Of a stretch of 64,000 nt of DNA, positions 24,601-36,600 are shown piece by piece. The position numbers and the translations under genes are program-made. This DNA is from Symsagittifera roscoffensis (taxonomy: Eukaryota; Xenacoelomorpha; Acoela; Convolutidae). Each line of letters opens with the position of its first letter. Positions within the stretch are counted from its first letter, which is position 1. The stretch spans positions 77,439,200 to 77,503,199 of the forward strand of contig NC_087062.1 in NCBI RefSeq assembly GCF_963678635.1, in the 5' to 3' direction. Under the pieces are notes generated by a model. That model did no database searches and was not told the origin of the DNA. It saw only the letters and a program-made list of their open reading frames with translations.

Positions 24601-27600
24601 AGAATGTCCTCCAAGACCTACAGCTCAAAGAGGCTCGTTGTTTTTTTAAATACTCAATTTTTTCAGCGTTGCATCCAAGAGTTGGGTAATTTCGTGCTTG
24701 CATGTTTAATAATCAAATGCCTGCAAAAATTGGCAATACCTTGCTGATTTAAAATATTAGCCGGAAAAAAACGAGCCGAATTGGAAATTTTAAACGCGTT
24801 TTTCTCAAATTGGGTTGAAATCAGACGAAAACTGAAGAGAACAAAAGTTGCGTAGATTCTTAACAAGAATGAATATGTTGAAATATATTTTGCGAAACTC
24901 GGATCCATAATTATACCCTAAAAGAGTCATTTTTGGCTTCTTTTATTCAATCAAAAAGTACACCAAAAGTACTGGAGCAACTTATGAGCAAATTATATCA
25001 AACCTCATATTAACTCCAACAAAATTTAAGGGGGATATGTTTTCCAAAAAAATGCTTGAAACGTTTTAAAACTTTTTTAAAATAATTTTTGTAGTAATTT
25101 GACTATTTAACAAAAATATATTCATTAATAAAAATTTTGAGAAATTATGTAGTCCTCCATTTTGTCCGGTTAATATAAATCAGCAGTGTACTGCTTTATA
25201 ATGTACAGTTATGAGTTGAGTGTAGCCAATACGGAAGTTTGATTGGCCAATACTACATTGTCTCGCAGATTAAAAGAATTGCTCAAAAGTTAGTTGTAAT
25301 AGTCGGATGTTTTTGGCTGTAAAAATAGGAATAGGATAAACGAACAATACTTATGAAGCCTTGAGTTGTTTTTTTTTACAGTGGAGGTGGAGAGAGTGGT
25401 AGCACGGGGAGGGACGAGGACGACAGGGAAATGGGTGGGAACGAAAGCAGTCCGGGGGAGATAGAGAAGTTCCTCTCTCGCTTCGTGCAAGATGCCATGG
25501 AGAGCACAGAGTGCAGCAAGGAGTACACGGAGAAGGCATTCGCCGAACTGCACAGTAAGTTGAGATGCTTGAAGATTTTTTCACAAGTAGCCTTTAGTTG
25601 GAACTAGACTTCCTCATGGAAAACCATTTTTCTTACAGATAAGAGAGGTAAGAGCGGCGGATTCGCTCCTTGTACCGCTTACTGCTACCACTGCTTATAA
25701 TGACCACCTTATCGCAATCCAATCCTGCTACCGCACAATACCTGTTTTAGTGTTGACGAACGAAATGAAAACCGTTATTTAGGTCGGGCGGTTTTTTTTC
25801 AGGAACATATAGTTTTTCTCGCTCAAATTTGAGTTATCGCGGTTTGACTGATTTCTCTGACAGTTTTTACACGAGCATGGCCTAGTGTAATAGTTTGATG
25901 CAACTTTTTTTTCCAACCTAAGTGGCAAATAAAAGCGCTACTTTTGATGGCGCTTTTGAGTTATTGGGCTGCAATAGCGGTATATTTACATGCGCTTTGA
26001 CATTTGATTAGTAATAACTTAACACAATTGATGCGTTTTTAATTCATCAATTGATCCGAAAAAAGCTAGTTGTTTCATACAACAGTTTAATAAATAAAAT
26101 CCCATTTCAGAAGTTTTCCAACTCGATGAACTTCTCGAGATTTTTGAAATGCATGATTCATACGCAATTGGGTGTAACACATTCTAATTACACTAGCAAT
26201 TATAGTATGAGCTATCTTTTTTTCCGACCTAAGTCGCAAATATTGTTGCGATAAAATGTGTTGATTTTGAAAGAGTTCATTTTGATCAATAACCAACTAT
26301 TAAGTACAGCCAATGCTAAGGATTTTAACACAGACTGTTTTTGTTCCGACTTTCGTAACGAAATTCGGAATATTTGTGCTCGGATTGTTTGCTTTCTTCA
26401 GACAAATTTCGACCTTTTAACTAGACCTTTATGACGAGTTTTTTATCATTAAAAAATTGTTGTTGTCGTGAGCCTAAATTTGGAAAGATATTTCACCTGT
26501 GATCATTTTTCGTAAAATTATGGGGGTTTAAAATTGGCCATTTTGACCAATTTGGGACAATTAACGCGAGAGATATTTCGCGCTATTAACGCGTAAGCTG
26601 AGATTTAATCCGTGCTGAGATTTAATCCGTCATAGAAATCGTTCCAAATTGGGTGAAGGAAGCTTATTTGCCATAATTGGTTTGTTACTAGGAGTGAAAT
26701 TTATCACTTTGTTCTTAATATGGCGTGTGGGGGGATGATTTTCACAAAAAATCTGAAATTGAAAAAAAAATTCATTTTTTTTATTACATTTAATGTTTTT
26801 TTTAAAGATTCCATGGACGTGGTGAAGACTCTTCTATTGGTCTTGGTGATTAAGTTCGTTTGTTTTTTTTCAGGAAAGAGCCTTAGAATGCTCTCAAGTT
26901 ACAGAAGTTTTTTCATACATATAAAAGACCTTATCGATGCACTTAGGTCTATATGCACTTTTTGAATTCTTTTCAAACTCATCTGCTAAAAGTTGAGAAA
27001 ATTGCACTCTCCAATTACGAAAGTGGCAATGGTGCAAAACATTGTGATCGACTTCTCATTTCGGAAACGCAAAAAATTACCTTTTGACCCAATTTTTAAG
27101 ACTCGGTGAACGTAGTTCAGACTCTAGAGGTCGTGACTTTTCATGTTTTTTTTCCATGAAAATTCTTAAAATCCTCTAATTTTTAACAGGTGCATTCATG
27201 CGTCTTAATGCGTTTTTGAATGCTTCAAGTTGTAAATGCAGTATTTGAGTTCAAATTAAGTTCTTATGCTAAAAGTTAAGCAGATTGTATTTCACGCTCA
27301 CGTTTGATCATTTTTTTGCGGTTTGACCTATGATCTCTTATATTTTCACTTTGTTTTCTTTTGTTAAAGGAAGGCCAACTCCTTTATCGAACAGCAAAAG
27401 TGAAATGGTAACTAAAAACATGAATGACATATATTTTCCAAAAATGTCATTAGTTGTCAGAATTTCCAGCGCAATGAAAAAATAGCTATTGATCCGGTTT
27501 TCTCTTAATTATAAATAGTTTTTAAACAACTTGTTTTTACTGGTTTCCTTGTTCTGTTTTCACTTTTACAACTGCCCAATGGCTATATTTTACTTTGCGA

Positions 27601-30600
27601 AAGGAAAGGATAATTGATCATTGAAGTTCTATACTGATTTGAGTGCGGCGTTTACCGGATCTATACTGATTTGAGTGCGCCGTTTACCGCTACGCTACAT
27701 TCAAGGATCAAAGTTAATTTTTCTGAATGTTTTTTTTTCGAGTTCGTAAGTTCTTCGAGTTTTCTTAATTTTACAGCCTTAGGGCTTAATTGCATAAGCT
27801 GAATTTCCTGCTATAGCTTTGTTTTTCTATTGGTTATTTGAACATGTGTATGAGTTAGCACAGATGTCAAATTTTATATCGAATTGAATAGATCTTCATG
27901 TGTAGCTATTAATTTTTTTCAACGGGGAGTGTATAGAAGAATAGGTTCTCGAAAGCTTGAGAAGGTTCATCGAGAATTAAGAAATGGATTGCTGAAACGG
28001 ATATAAAAGATTGCTGAAAAGATTGTTTGGAAGCGTAGATTAAAATTGGTCGTGGAAAGTATGACAAGGTTTATCAAGAATTACAGAATAGATCTCAAAT
28101 GTTTCTTGACCATTTAGCTTCGAAGCTTCTCTCAGCTGAGTATCAGCTGTTTTTTTTACTGCTGCCTGCCCCTGAATCGGTACCGTATAAAGAATTTGAA
28201 CAAGCTTTCGGTGCCGAAAAGATTTTCGACTATAAAAACTGATTCCGATTCTTTCGAATTGCTTCTGTTTGACGTAATTGAAGTGAATCGATTCAGACAA
28301 CTATTTATACCAGTTTAGAAACTGTTTCTTAATTAATAAAGCTGTTTAAGACTAGTTTGAGCTGAAGTTGCTCTCTTCCACGCTCCAAAAACAAACGACA
28401 AAAATTGACAATTATATTTTTTTTGTAAATTTTTGCAAATGTAAATGTGATCTGAGAATTTTGTAATATTTCACAGCAACTGTTTTTTCCTATTCATTTT
28501 TGTATATTGTAGATATCATGGAACAACAAGCTCAAACTCTCTCTGAAATCTACACTGCAGCCAAGGAGGGCGACGATTCTGCTTTCTATCCGCAGAAGTA
28601 CAGGCCAGTGCTGTTGCCGAAGGAGGACTACATACCCACAGCTACAGAACTAGGAGGGGAAGAGGGATTGCCCATCCGCCTGCTAGCTGATGTGAAGACA
28701 CTCACCAATCCACTCAATGGCGACCTGCCATATCTGCCAGCCAATGGTATACAGTTTGATTGAGGGCACATTTTTTTATGCGTGTTCCACAATAGCGTAG
28801 TGAGAAAAATTGAATTTATTACGAGTAATGAGCGTAGTGAAGACTCGTATGTGGATCTTGGTGATTTTTTTGTTTTTGTTTTTTAAGAAAAAGTCTTAAA
28901 ATGCTCTAATAACTACAGATGTGCATTCATGCATTATAATGCATTTATGAGCGCACTTAAGTAATTTAATTTGTAGATTTCCCAGTTAATTTGATGAAAA
29001 AAGCAATTAAAAAGGTCCTTGAAATTCAAAGAGCTTTAAGGGCATATTTTTTCTTTTAAAACTACAACTTATCGTCTTCGTTTTTCTGACTTTAATCGTG
29101 GTGTTATTTCGAGAATATTGCGAGAGAAATTAATTCGAAGAAAAAGGGCTCTCTTTGACTATCCCCCTTCTATGGTACCTAGTAACAAATCTCCCCATCC
29201 CTATAATGATAATGATACAAATCAGCGGTTAAGAATATGAGATTTTGAAACTAGTAATGAATCTCCCCCCTTTTTGGAAAGGGGGGAATACTTGAAGAGA
29301 TTCGAAAAAAGGATTCAGATTTTTTTATAAGATTGTATGTTAACTTTAACAGGCAACATCTATCTGACCAACTACAGAATCATAGTGATAGCCCACCCGA
29401 GACATGTTTTGACGTGTGACCAGCTCATCCACAAGTCCTTCCCCATTTCCATGCTGCTCAAGATGGAGAAGGTAGAGGAGAAGATCAGAGCAGACTCCAC
29501 TGCGGCTACTTTAAAGGAAGTCACCTTCCACAGAAAAGTGTGGCAGTTTGTCTTCTCCAATTTCCAGGTACCAACGAAAAATGCAATACTTGTCAATGAC
29601 ATATTTCCAATTGTAAAAGTAGCAAATGGACTAATGGGTGTCTATTTTAGTGAAGTCTAGCTATATGTTGACTCATTGTGAATTCAAATTTTAGTGACTC
29701 TTTTACTATTCCATTCGGAAGAGTTCTGCAATTGGAGCAATGAACTGTCGTTTAAATATTGTTCCAATGGATGCTGTTGAAGAGCATTGTGATCAATCGA
29801 CTGGTTTTTGAGTTTTATATGAACTGTTTTGTTCCTTATATTGATTTTCTAGACGATGGAGTTTACTTCGATGCGGTAATTGATAATGAAAGGCTCGTTG
29901 CCTTGTGGTAAAATACCGCTTTCCTTTAACGTGTTCCCAGCTTTTCAATTTTCATTGCCCATGTCTTAAGTTTTAACGACGGTTTTTTTCATATGTATGA
30001 TAATGTTACAGGAACCTTATGTTCCTGATACTATGTGTCTTTTTTTCATGTTTTAGTTAGTGACATGTCCATCTTCATGAGTCGGAAATGGACATGTCAC
30101 TTACTACCACTTGCTTAGCATACTTAATTCTTACCTGTCAAAACGTTACGAAAAAGCGGATGGTAAATAGTAGCCTTAAATTAAACAGGGAAGAAATTAT
30201 TTACTTTAGATGCTTATTTGCAAGTTCCCTAACTCAAAAAGAGGATGCTGAGCGTCATGATGAGGCGTAAAATCATCCCGTTTTTTGCTATTTGATCGCC
30301 CGGTTGACGCTTAATATCATTATATTTCAGGTACTGCGAGTTGTATTTGACGCGGACATAGCGCCTCACATGAGCGACAAGCGAGCAGAGGCATTCGTGG
30401 ACTCGGTGAAGGAGTTGCGACGATGCAGCGACAACTACGTTTACTCATTCATGCCCCCCTATCTCTTCATCTCCTCGGGTGGATGCAACGGGGGTTCGGG
30501 CAGAGAGTCGGGCTACTACGAGGGACGGGATCTCCTTCCAAATAAACCTAAGAGCAAAACGGCCAAGTTAGTTTCATCAAGCACCTGAAGCTAACTAAGT

Positions 30601-33600
30601 GATTTATTTTGTGAAATGGCGTCATGCCCATCAATGAGCAACTCATCTGAGCACGCTCTTAAAGTGCTAGATTCAAACAAGCAGCTACCGTGATAAAAAT
30701 GCAGTAGTTCTAAAGTCATTAGTCATGGATAGTCATCTTCTGAGCAAGTTGATCTTGTTAGTGGAAAAAACTTGAGAAACCGAAACTGTGGTGCTCCGAA
30801 AGTGAGGTATCAATTCGGGAATCAATTTAAAACTCACTTTATAAAGAATACTACCTACATATTTTTTTTGCTCCGTCCCTTCTTTCTCCGCATTTATTTT
30901 GGTCTGCTTCGGTGGTGGAAATCGATTTCATCCATTTCGCTGTAGCTTTCCGCGTGCCTAGGACCTTTGGGCTTGTTACTACCTTTGGCCTTGCTTCCGT
31001 GGCGGAGATAAATGTCATCAATTTCGCCGTAGTTTAGGAACACTGCATGCCATACTATAAAATACGAGCTAGTTTTGTGTGGACGAGACCCGTTTTATGA
31101 ACCCAACCAACGCAATGTAAGGGGGCTGATAAATTATGGTTGTAATCAATAGGGCCAATGATTCGAAGCAATAATGAGCCGTGCGCGAACAGTATATTGG
31201 TTTAAATTGCAAATACGAAGCATGCTCATTGGTAACATGGTTTCAATTTTACAGTACCATCCGCTCTTCAACCCTTCGGTTTGTATCACTCATTGTGACT
31301 ATTAAAATACTACATCTATTAACCAGTCGATTGTCAAACATGTGTACGGTTTATTATAATATAGTTACCTAATTGAAATTAATTGTCACCCACTGGAGTC
31401 CAAATAATTAACAGCCGTAAAGCAAAGTCAGATCCCTTGATAGTGGTTTGGATCTACTTAACAATCCCCCCCCCCCCCCTATTGTATCTACTAAAGAATC
31501 TCCACCCCTTTAAATAAAAACAAAAAATTCGCACTAGAGCGTTGTATGTAAATTCGAATTTTGCTGCATTCTGATTGGTCAAAAATTCGCTGCAAGTAAT
31601 CTACTTAGCAATCTCCCCCCCCCCTTTTTCTTGAAGGGTAGGATTGTTAAATAGATCCAGTGGGTTTATTGGAGATCACCTTATCGTGGGAAACTAAATG
31701 AAAATCAGATCTTTGTAAACTACATGTGATGAATACTTTTCTCGCTCATTTAAAAGCAGGTTATTTAAAAGCAGATTCCTGAAACTGCAGAAAACGTTTT
31801 AAAACCCTGATTACGCAGGTTTTAATTTTGTGCAGTTATATTTTGAACATATTAGCAAACTATAGTAATTTTTTTCGACGCTAGAATAACTAGAAAGTCA
31901 TCTTGAATTTTTACTTCGAGAAGCCTTAGCTCAAATCGAACCACATGGCTATATTCTACAATATGGTTCTTTTCTTCGAAGCTTTCCAGCAAATTATAGC
32001 ACCCTTTGCTCAAAATACAAAAATCACAGGGGGTGGAGGGTTTTTTTTTGGTATTAGCTTGAGGGAATGTAATGGGAAAGTGCCTATAATGGGAAAGTGC
32101 CATATTGTCGATCCTGGCTTAAGCTATTGAGCGCACAACATGCTTAGTGAGCTTTTCATGATGAATTACTAGTTTGCGACTGAATTAAGTATTTCTTGTT
32201 TTCTTACTTTAGGCTTCTCTCAGTGCCGAAGACATTGCGTACTTTTGGAGGAGGTATCAGTGCAAGCTATCATCAGCAAAAGAAGACTCTGGGTCTGACT
32301 TTAGCATCAACCAATGAGCTAGATGACGATTTTGGTGAGCATAGTAAAAATTATAGTGTGTTAATTTATAGGCCAGGACAAATGTAGGGTGTTCACATTA
32401 TCAAAGAAAGTGGGTGTGGTGTGCTAATAATCAAAAAAATTTTGTAGTTTTTGAGAAAGCAACACATACAGATGCGCGATTTTTTCCAGGAATTATCAAT
32501 TTTTATGAAAGAGCTCACTTGTTTTTATATCAATCAGATACCGTGCTGATTTAAATTATCCGGACAAAAGGCATAAAACTTGAAATTTAAAAAGTATTTT
32601 TTTTGTGTATAAAGCCATATTATTCGAAAGATCCAAATTTTTTAGTCGGTTTTTTCGAAAGTCCGTTTTTTTTAGTTACCTTGCGTTCATTGACTCTTTT
32701 CCAACTATCTGTTGGCTATATTTTATTGTGCGTTTGTGATGGTTTAGACAATGACGGCTTCACCATGCGTAGCTCCAACAACGGAGGCTTCCACTCGACT
32801 CAAACTCTGGAGAGACTGGAGAAGACACGTCTGGTGCAGGACTACCTCCGTCTCCATCTCGGTTCCTCCCTCGCCGACAACAACTCCACCCACACTTGGA
32901 CTAAGACTGTCAAGTTAGGTGGGTCATTTTATATCATACAACGTGCAAAGGTTAGTGAAACTAACCAAATTAGCGAAATTAAGATCAAATTTATTTTTAT
33001 TTTTTAATCGGCCGTTTAGAAATGACTGCGACTGGGAGTTGTTCCTAATATAAGTCGCTCATTTACTTGCAATTTTTGTGCAAAGTTTTGTTGTCCAATT
33101 TTTTGTGCAACATGCGCTATTTGCTCTATTTGTACACTAGATCTCTGAGCTTTCTAAGACGTATTAACAGAATTGTGTACAATTGGCTGGATAAAACTTT
33201 TTTTAACGAAAGTTTTGATAGTAATACGGGTGCACCAAATAATTTACTTGATTAGGCGGAAGTAGCAGTAGTCATAGTGGGGCAGGGGGAAGTGAGAAGA
33301 GACATGGTGGTGTGGGAGGCTCCGACTTCAAGATATCAGCGGTCAACTCCAAATACGACTGCTGCGAAACGTGAGTTATAAGCTGTTTAAAGTTGTGATT
33401 GACGATTTTTGTCTGGGATTGATTAACAGTATACATTTTGCTCGATCTAATTCGCAGGCATAGTCGATAATGTAGTTGTCGGCTTTTTTGACAACTTTGA
33501 GTGAATGACGATTATTGATTTTAGTACGAATTTTAATTTTTGTTTTCCTCTCGTCATTCTAAACAAAGACAGTTATATGAAATTGTTGTGGAAAACCAAA

Positions 33601-36600
33601 GTTTTCGGGGTCTGTGCAAGTCACAAAACCTAAATTGATTAAAGCAATTATGTAATCGCAGCAATTGGATTTTTGGTTTCTCATTGTTTATGATGACATC
33701 AGTTTTGTTCAAATAGTTAGTTTTATTCAAACTTTTTGAATTGGGCCTTGCATAAAGTCAGCGTAGCTTGATTTTAATTGATACACTTGCTGTTACTATC
33801 GGTTTCAATGTTGATTTGCTGGTGTTGAATTGGGTGTAGGTATCCGGCATCCCTGGTCATTCCGGCGGCTGTGAATGACTCCATCCTCGGTGCTGTGAAG
33901 ATGTTCTACCGCACCCACCGTCTCCCAGTCGTCACTTGGAGAGACAGGAAGGGCAATGGGTCACTCCTCATCAGGGCCTCCTGCCTCATCAACTCACGCA
34001 ACGTCTTCACACAGCCATTCAAGAAGACACACAACCCACAACGTCAGTTACTTAATTATACAACACATACTACAATCTATTGTCATAGTTTTCTACTGAA
34101 AATGGTTGTCACTTCGATTAGTGCAGAAGCGTTCCGGTAAAAAATTTATTCATTGAATCACGCATTTAAGTATGATAGCCAAATCCTTACATGATCGATT
34201 TTTGCAAACCCATAGTAGAAGATTCAAAGTTTGACAGAGAAGCTCAGATTCGGTTTAAGCATACTGGAAAGGAAGTATGACGAAGAAAATGATCAACATC
34301 TATAAACCGTATGAAAAAATTGAAAAATGGCGCATAATATAGCTAATTCTGAAGCCATCCATATTCTCTCTAATATGCGACGCAGAAGGGTTCAGCAAAA
34401 TAAAAAGTGCTTCTGGTAGGATTTCGGTTGAGTTAAGAAATGAGGGACTGTGCTAAAGAAGCCGTAGATTTTTTCATTAAAAACATCAAATCCGTGTACG
34501 CCCCGCCCCGGCAACGGCTTTGATAACGTCCAAGTTTAGCGAAACAGGAATTCAAAAATCAATCTCTAAACCATTTCAATGCTCAAGTTAATTTCCAAAT
34601 TGAATCAGCTGCATATTTCTCATAAGATAGATTTTTACATTTAAATTGATGTTCACAGACTTCTATTGATGAATCTTGCTCAGCTCTAAAATCTGCTCAT
34701 GGTAGTTTGCAAATATTTTTTGTAGTTGTGTCTTATTGTTTTTTTAACTCTTTTTGCCAAGACTTTTGTTTTTTTATCCTGAATATTAATCTGGAGGATT
34801 ATCACTTTATTGCATGCCTGGTCTTGATTTCTATAAAAGGCTGCAGAACGTCGAAAAACTGAAGAAAAAAACTTTATATGAACATTGATCGACTCGTGGT
34901 TAGAAAAAAGATTTAAAATTCAAAATCTATTGATTCTTCTAGTCAGTCAATTAAAGCCTTTAAGACCTTTCATTTATTGTTCGAGTGAATGAATCCAAGC
35001 TAAGTGCTTATGAAACATAACGAACGTTTTAGAAGTTGAAATTGCATCATAAAGCTGTGTAGGGTCTTGGCTCTTTTCAGAGATATCATATCTATCATGC
35101 TCACCATTTCAGATAACCGTAGGATGTGTAAGTCAACTTATCTGTCTGTTCTCATTAACCAACCAAATGTTACCTTTTCCTCATGTGCGTATTAAAAAAA
35201 TGCTTGAATGTTTTTGTACTTGCGAGAACAAGTGTGTTGCACTTGGGAATTGGACTTTTTGCCCGTAAACAAATATTCTGACAAATATGTTTAAGTAGTA
35301 CAACTCGTTCTACTCAACTGTGCGTCTGTGACTTCACACACAATTGCATTTTATGTACATGTTGTATTCGATATTTTTTGTTTTTTTTTTCGTCTCATTT
35401 TCTGTTGGCTAGCTTCCAATACTATGTTTGTAATGTATCTCAAGTGTTCCGAAGCTTATCTTCGTCTCTTTCATTATTTTCTTGCATAAATAAATTTTTG
35501 AAACCAATTTTTTTTAAAGTTTATCTAACTGTAGAATGACTGAGTTGGTTCGCAGCAACTCTGCCATGACAGGTCATGTTTTTCGCTGTACCGTTACTCA
35601 AAGTTGGCTCATTTTTATAATAAATAGTACCAAAACGAAAAATGAGCTTTTCTTTTGCGAGAAAAAAAATAAATGGAAAAGGTATGAAATTTCGTACATT
35701 CGTTTGAGCTTTTTGTAGTCTTGGTTTTTCTAATTTCTTATCGTAGAGCTATTTTATGCGGTTCCTTGGCCTATGCTTGCGAAATACAAATTCGGTCATG
35801 TGTCTCAATTTATTCAAAATTTATTCAGATGTTGCTTCTACTCTAAAGGTCAAAGAAAAACATCTTCTGAAAAAGCTATTTTAACGATTTTACGGCCGGA
35901 GTTTCTTGCCTCTGGGACAACATGTGATTGCTCCACCGCCGGTTAGCTTGGGCGACTAGTACAAAAAATTTTAAAAGATTTTTTTTATAACAAAGCATTG
36001 ACTTTTTGTAAAACAAAGGTGTTTAAAGTATAAAACGAGCCAGTATCCCATTGCCTCATATTTGGGATCATTTGCAGCAGGTCGAAGATATATAGTTTTG
36101 GTCAATGCAGGTATAAAATGCTGCCAAGCGTTTAATTAAGAGTCATGATCGTAGTGAATACTCTCATAAAGGTCGCGATGTTTTTTAAAGTTTTTTTTAG
36201 GAAAAGTCTTCAGGCTCAAATGTGTTTCTTCGCGGGTTGATATTTGCCTTCTTTTTAAGTTTAGATTGTTTCTGTTTTTCAAAGGAAGGCTGAATCCACC
36301 ATTGAAAAGCAAAAATGTAAAAGTAACTTAAAACTTGATCTACTTCTAGTTTCGAATTTTTTTTCAGATTTCCCAGCGAAATGAAAGTTTTTCTGAATGA
36401 TATAGTTTTCTCAAATTTTGTTATTTCTATCAAAAATGAGTCATAATAAATTGTTCTAGAAATTCAAAGTGTTTTAAGGTCATCATTTTTTTCTTAGAAA
36501 TTCAAAAGATGAGGTTATTTCAAAAAAAATAAGTCAGTATTTTTTTGGTTACCTGAATTCATTGACTTCTTTTTAACTCTCTTTTCCACTTATGTTTCTT

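Larger units (their letters stand above)
25555..28512 (+). other. sbf intron 17
   Basis: 2.96 kb. Contains a degraded 55-bp core repeat, Helentron-like fragments at 25745 and 26805-27595, short SINE 5'-module pieces near 25905-25965 and 26215-26250, and a 32-bp tandem duplication. The stretch 27700-28500 shows nothing clear. Confidence 0.7.
30567..32212 (+). other. sbf intron 20
   Basis: 1.65 kb with a repeated GC-rich module (30895-31035) and a possible foldback element (31388-31666). The rest shows nothing clear. Confidence 0.7.

Noticed and set aside
24597-24660. Extension of exon 16 through [10 protein letters not shown]
   Set aside because: Open and plausible, but no donor there gives the phase 2 needed by exon 17; kept as an uncertainty only.
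31451-31650. piggyBac-type element
   Set aside because: CCC/GGG near the ends was suggestive, but no TTAA duplication flanks it.
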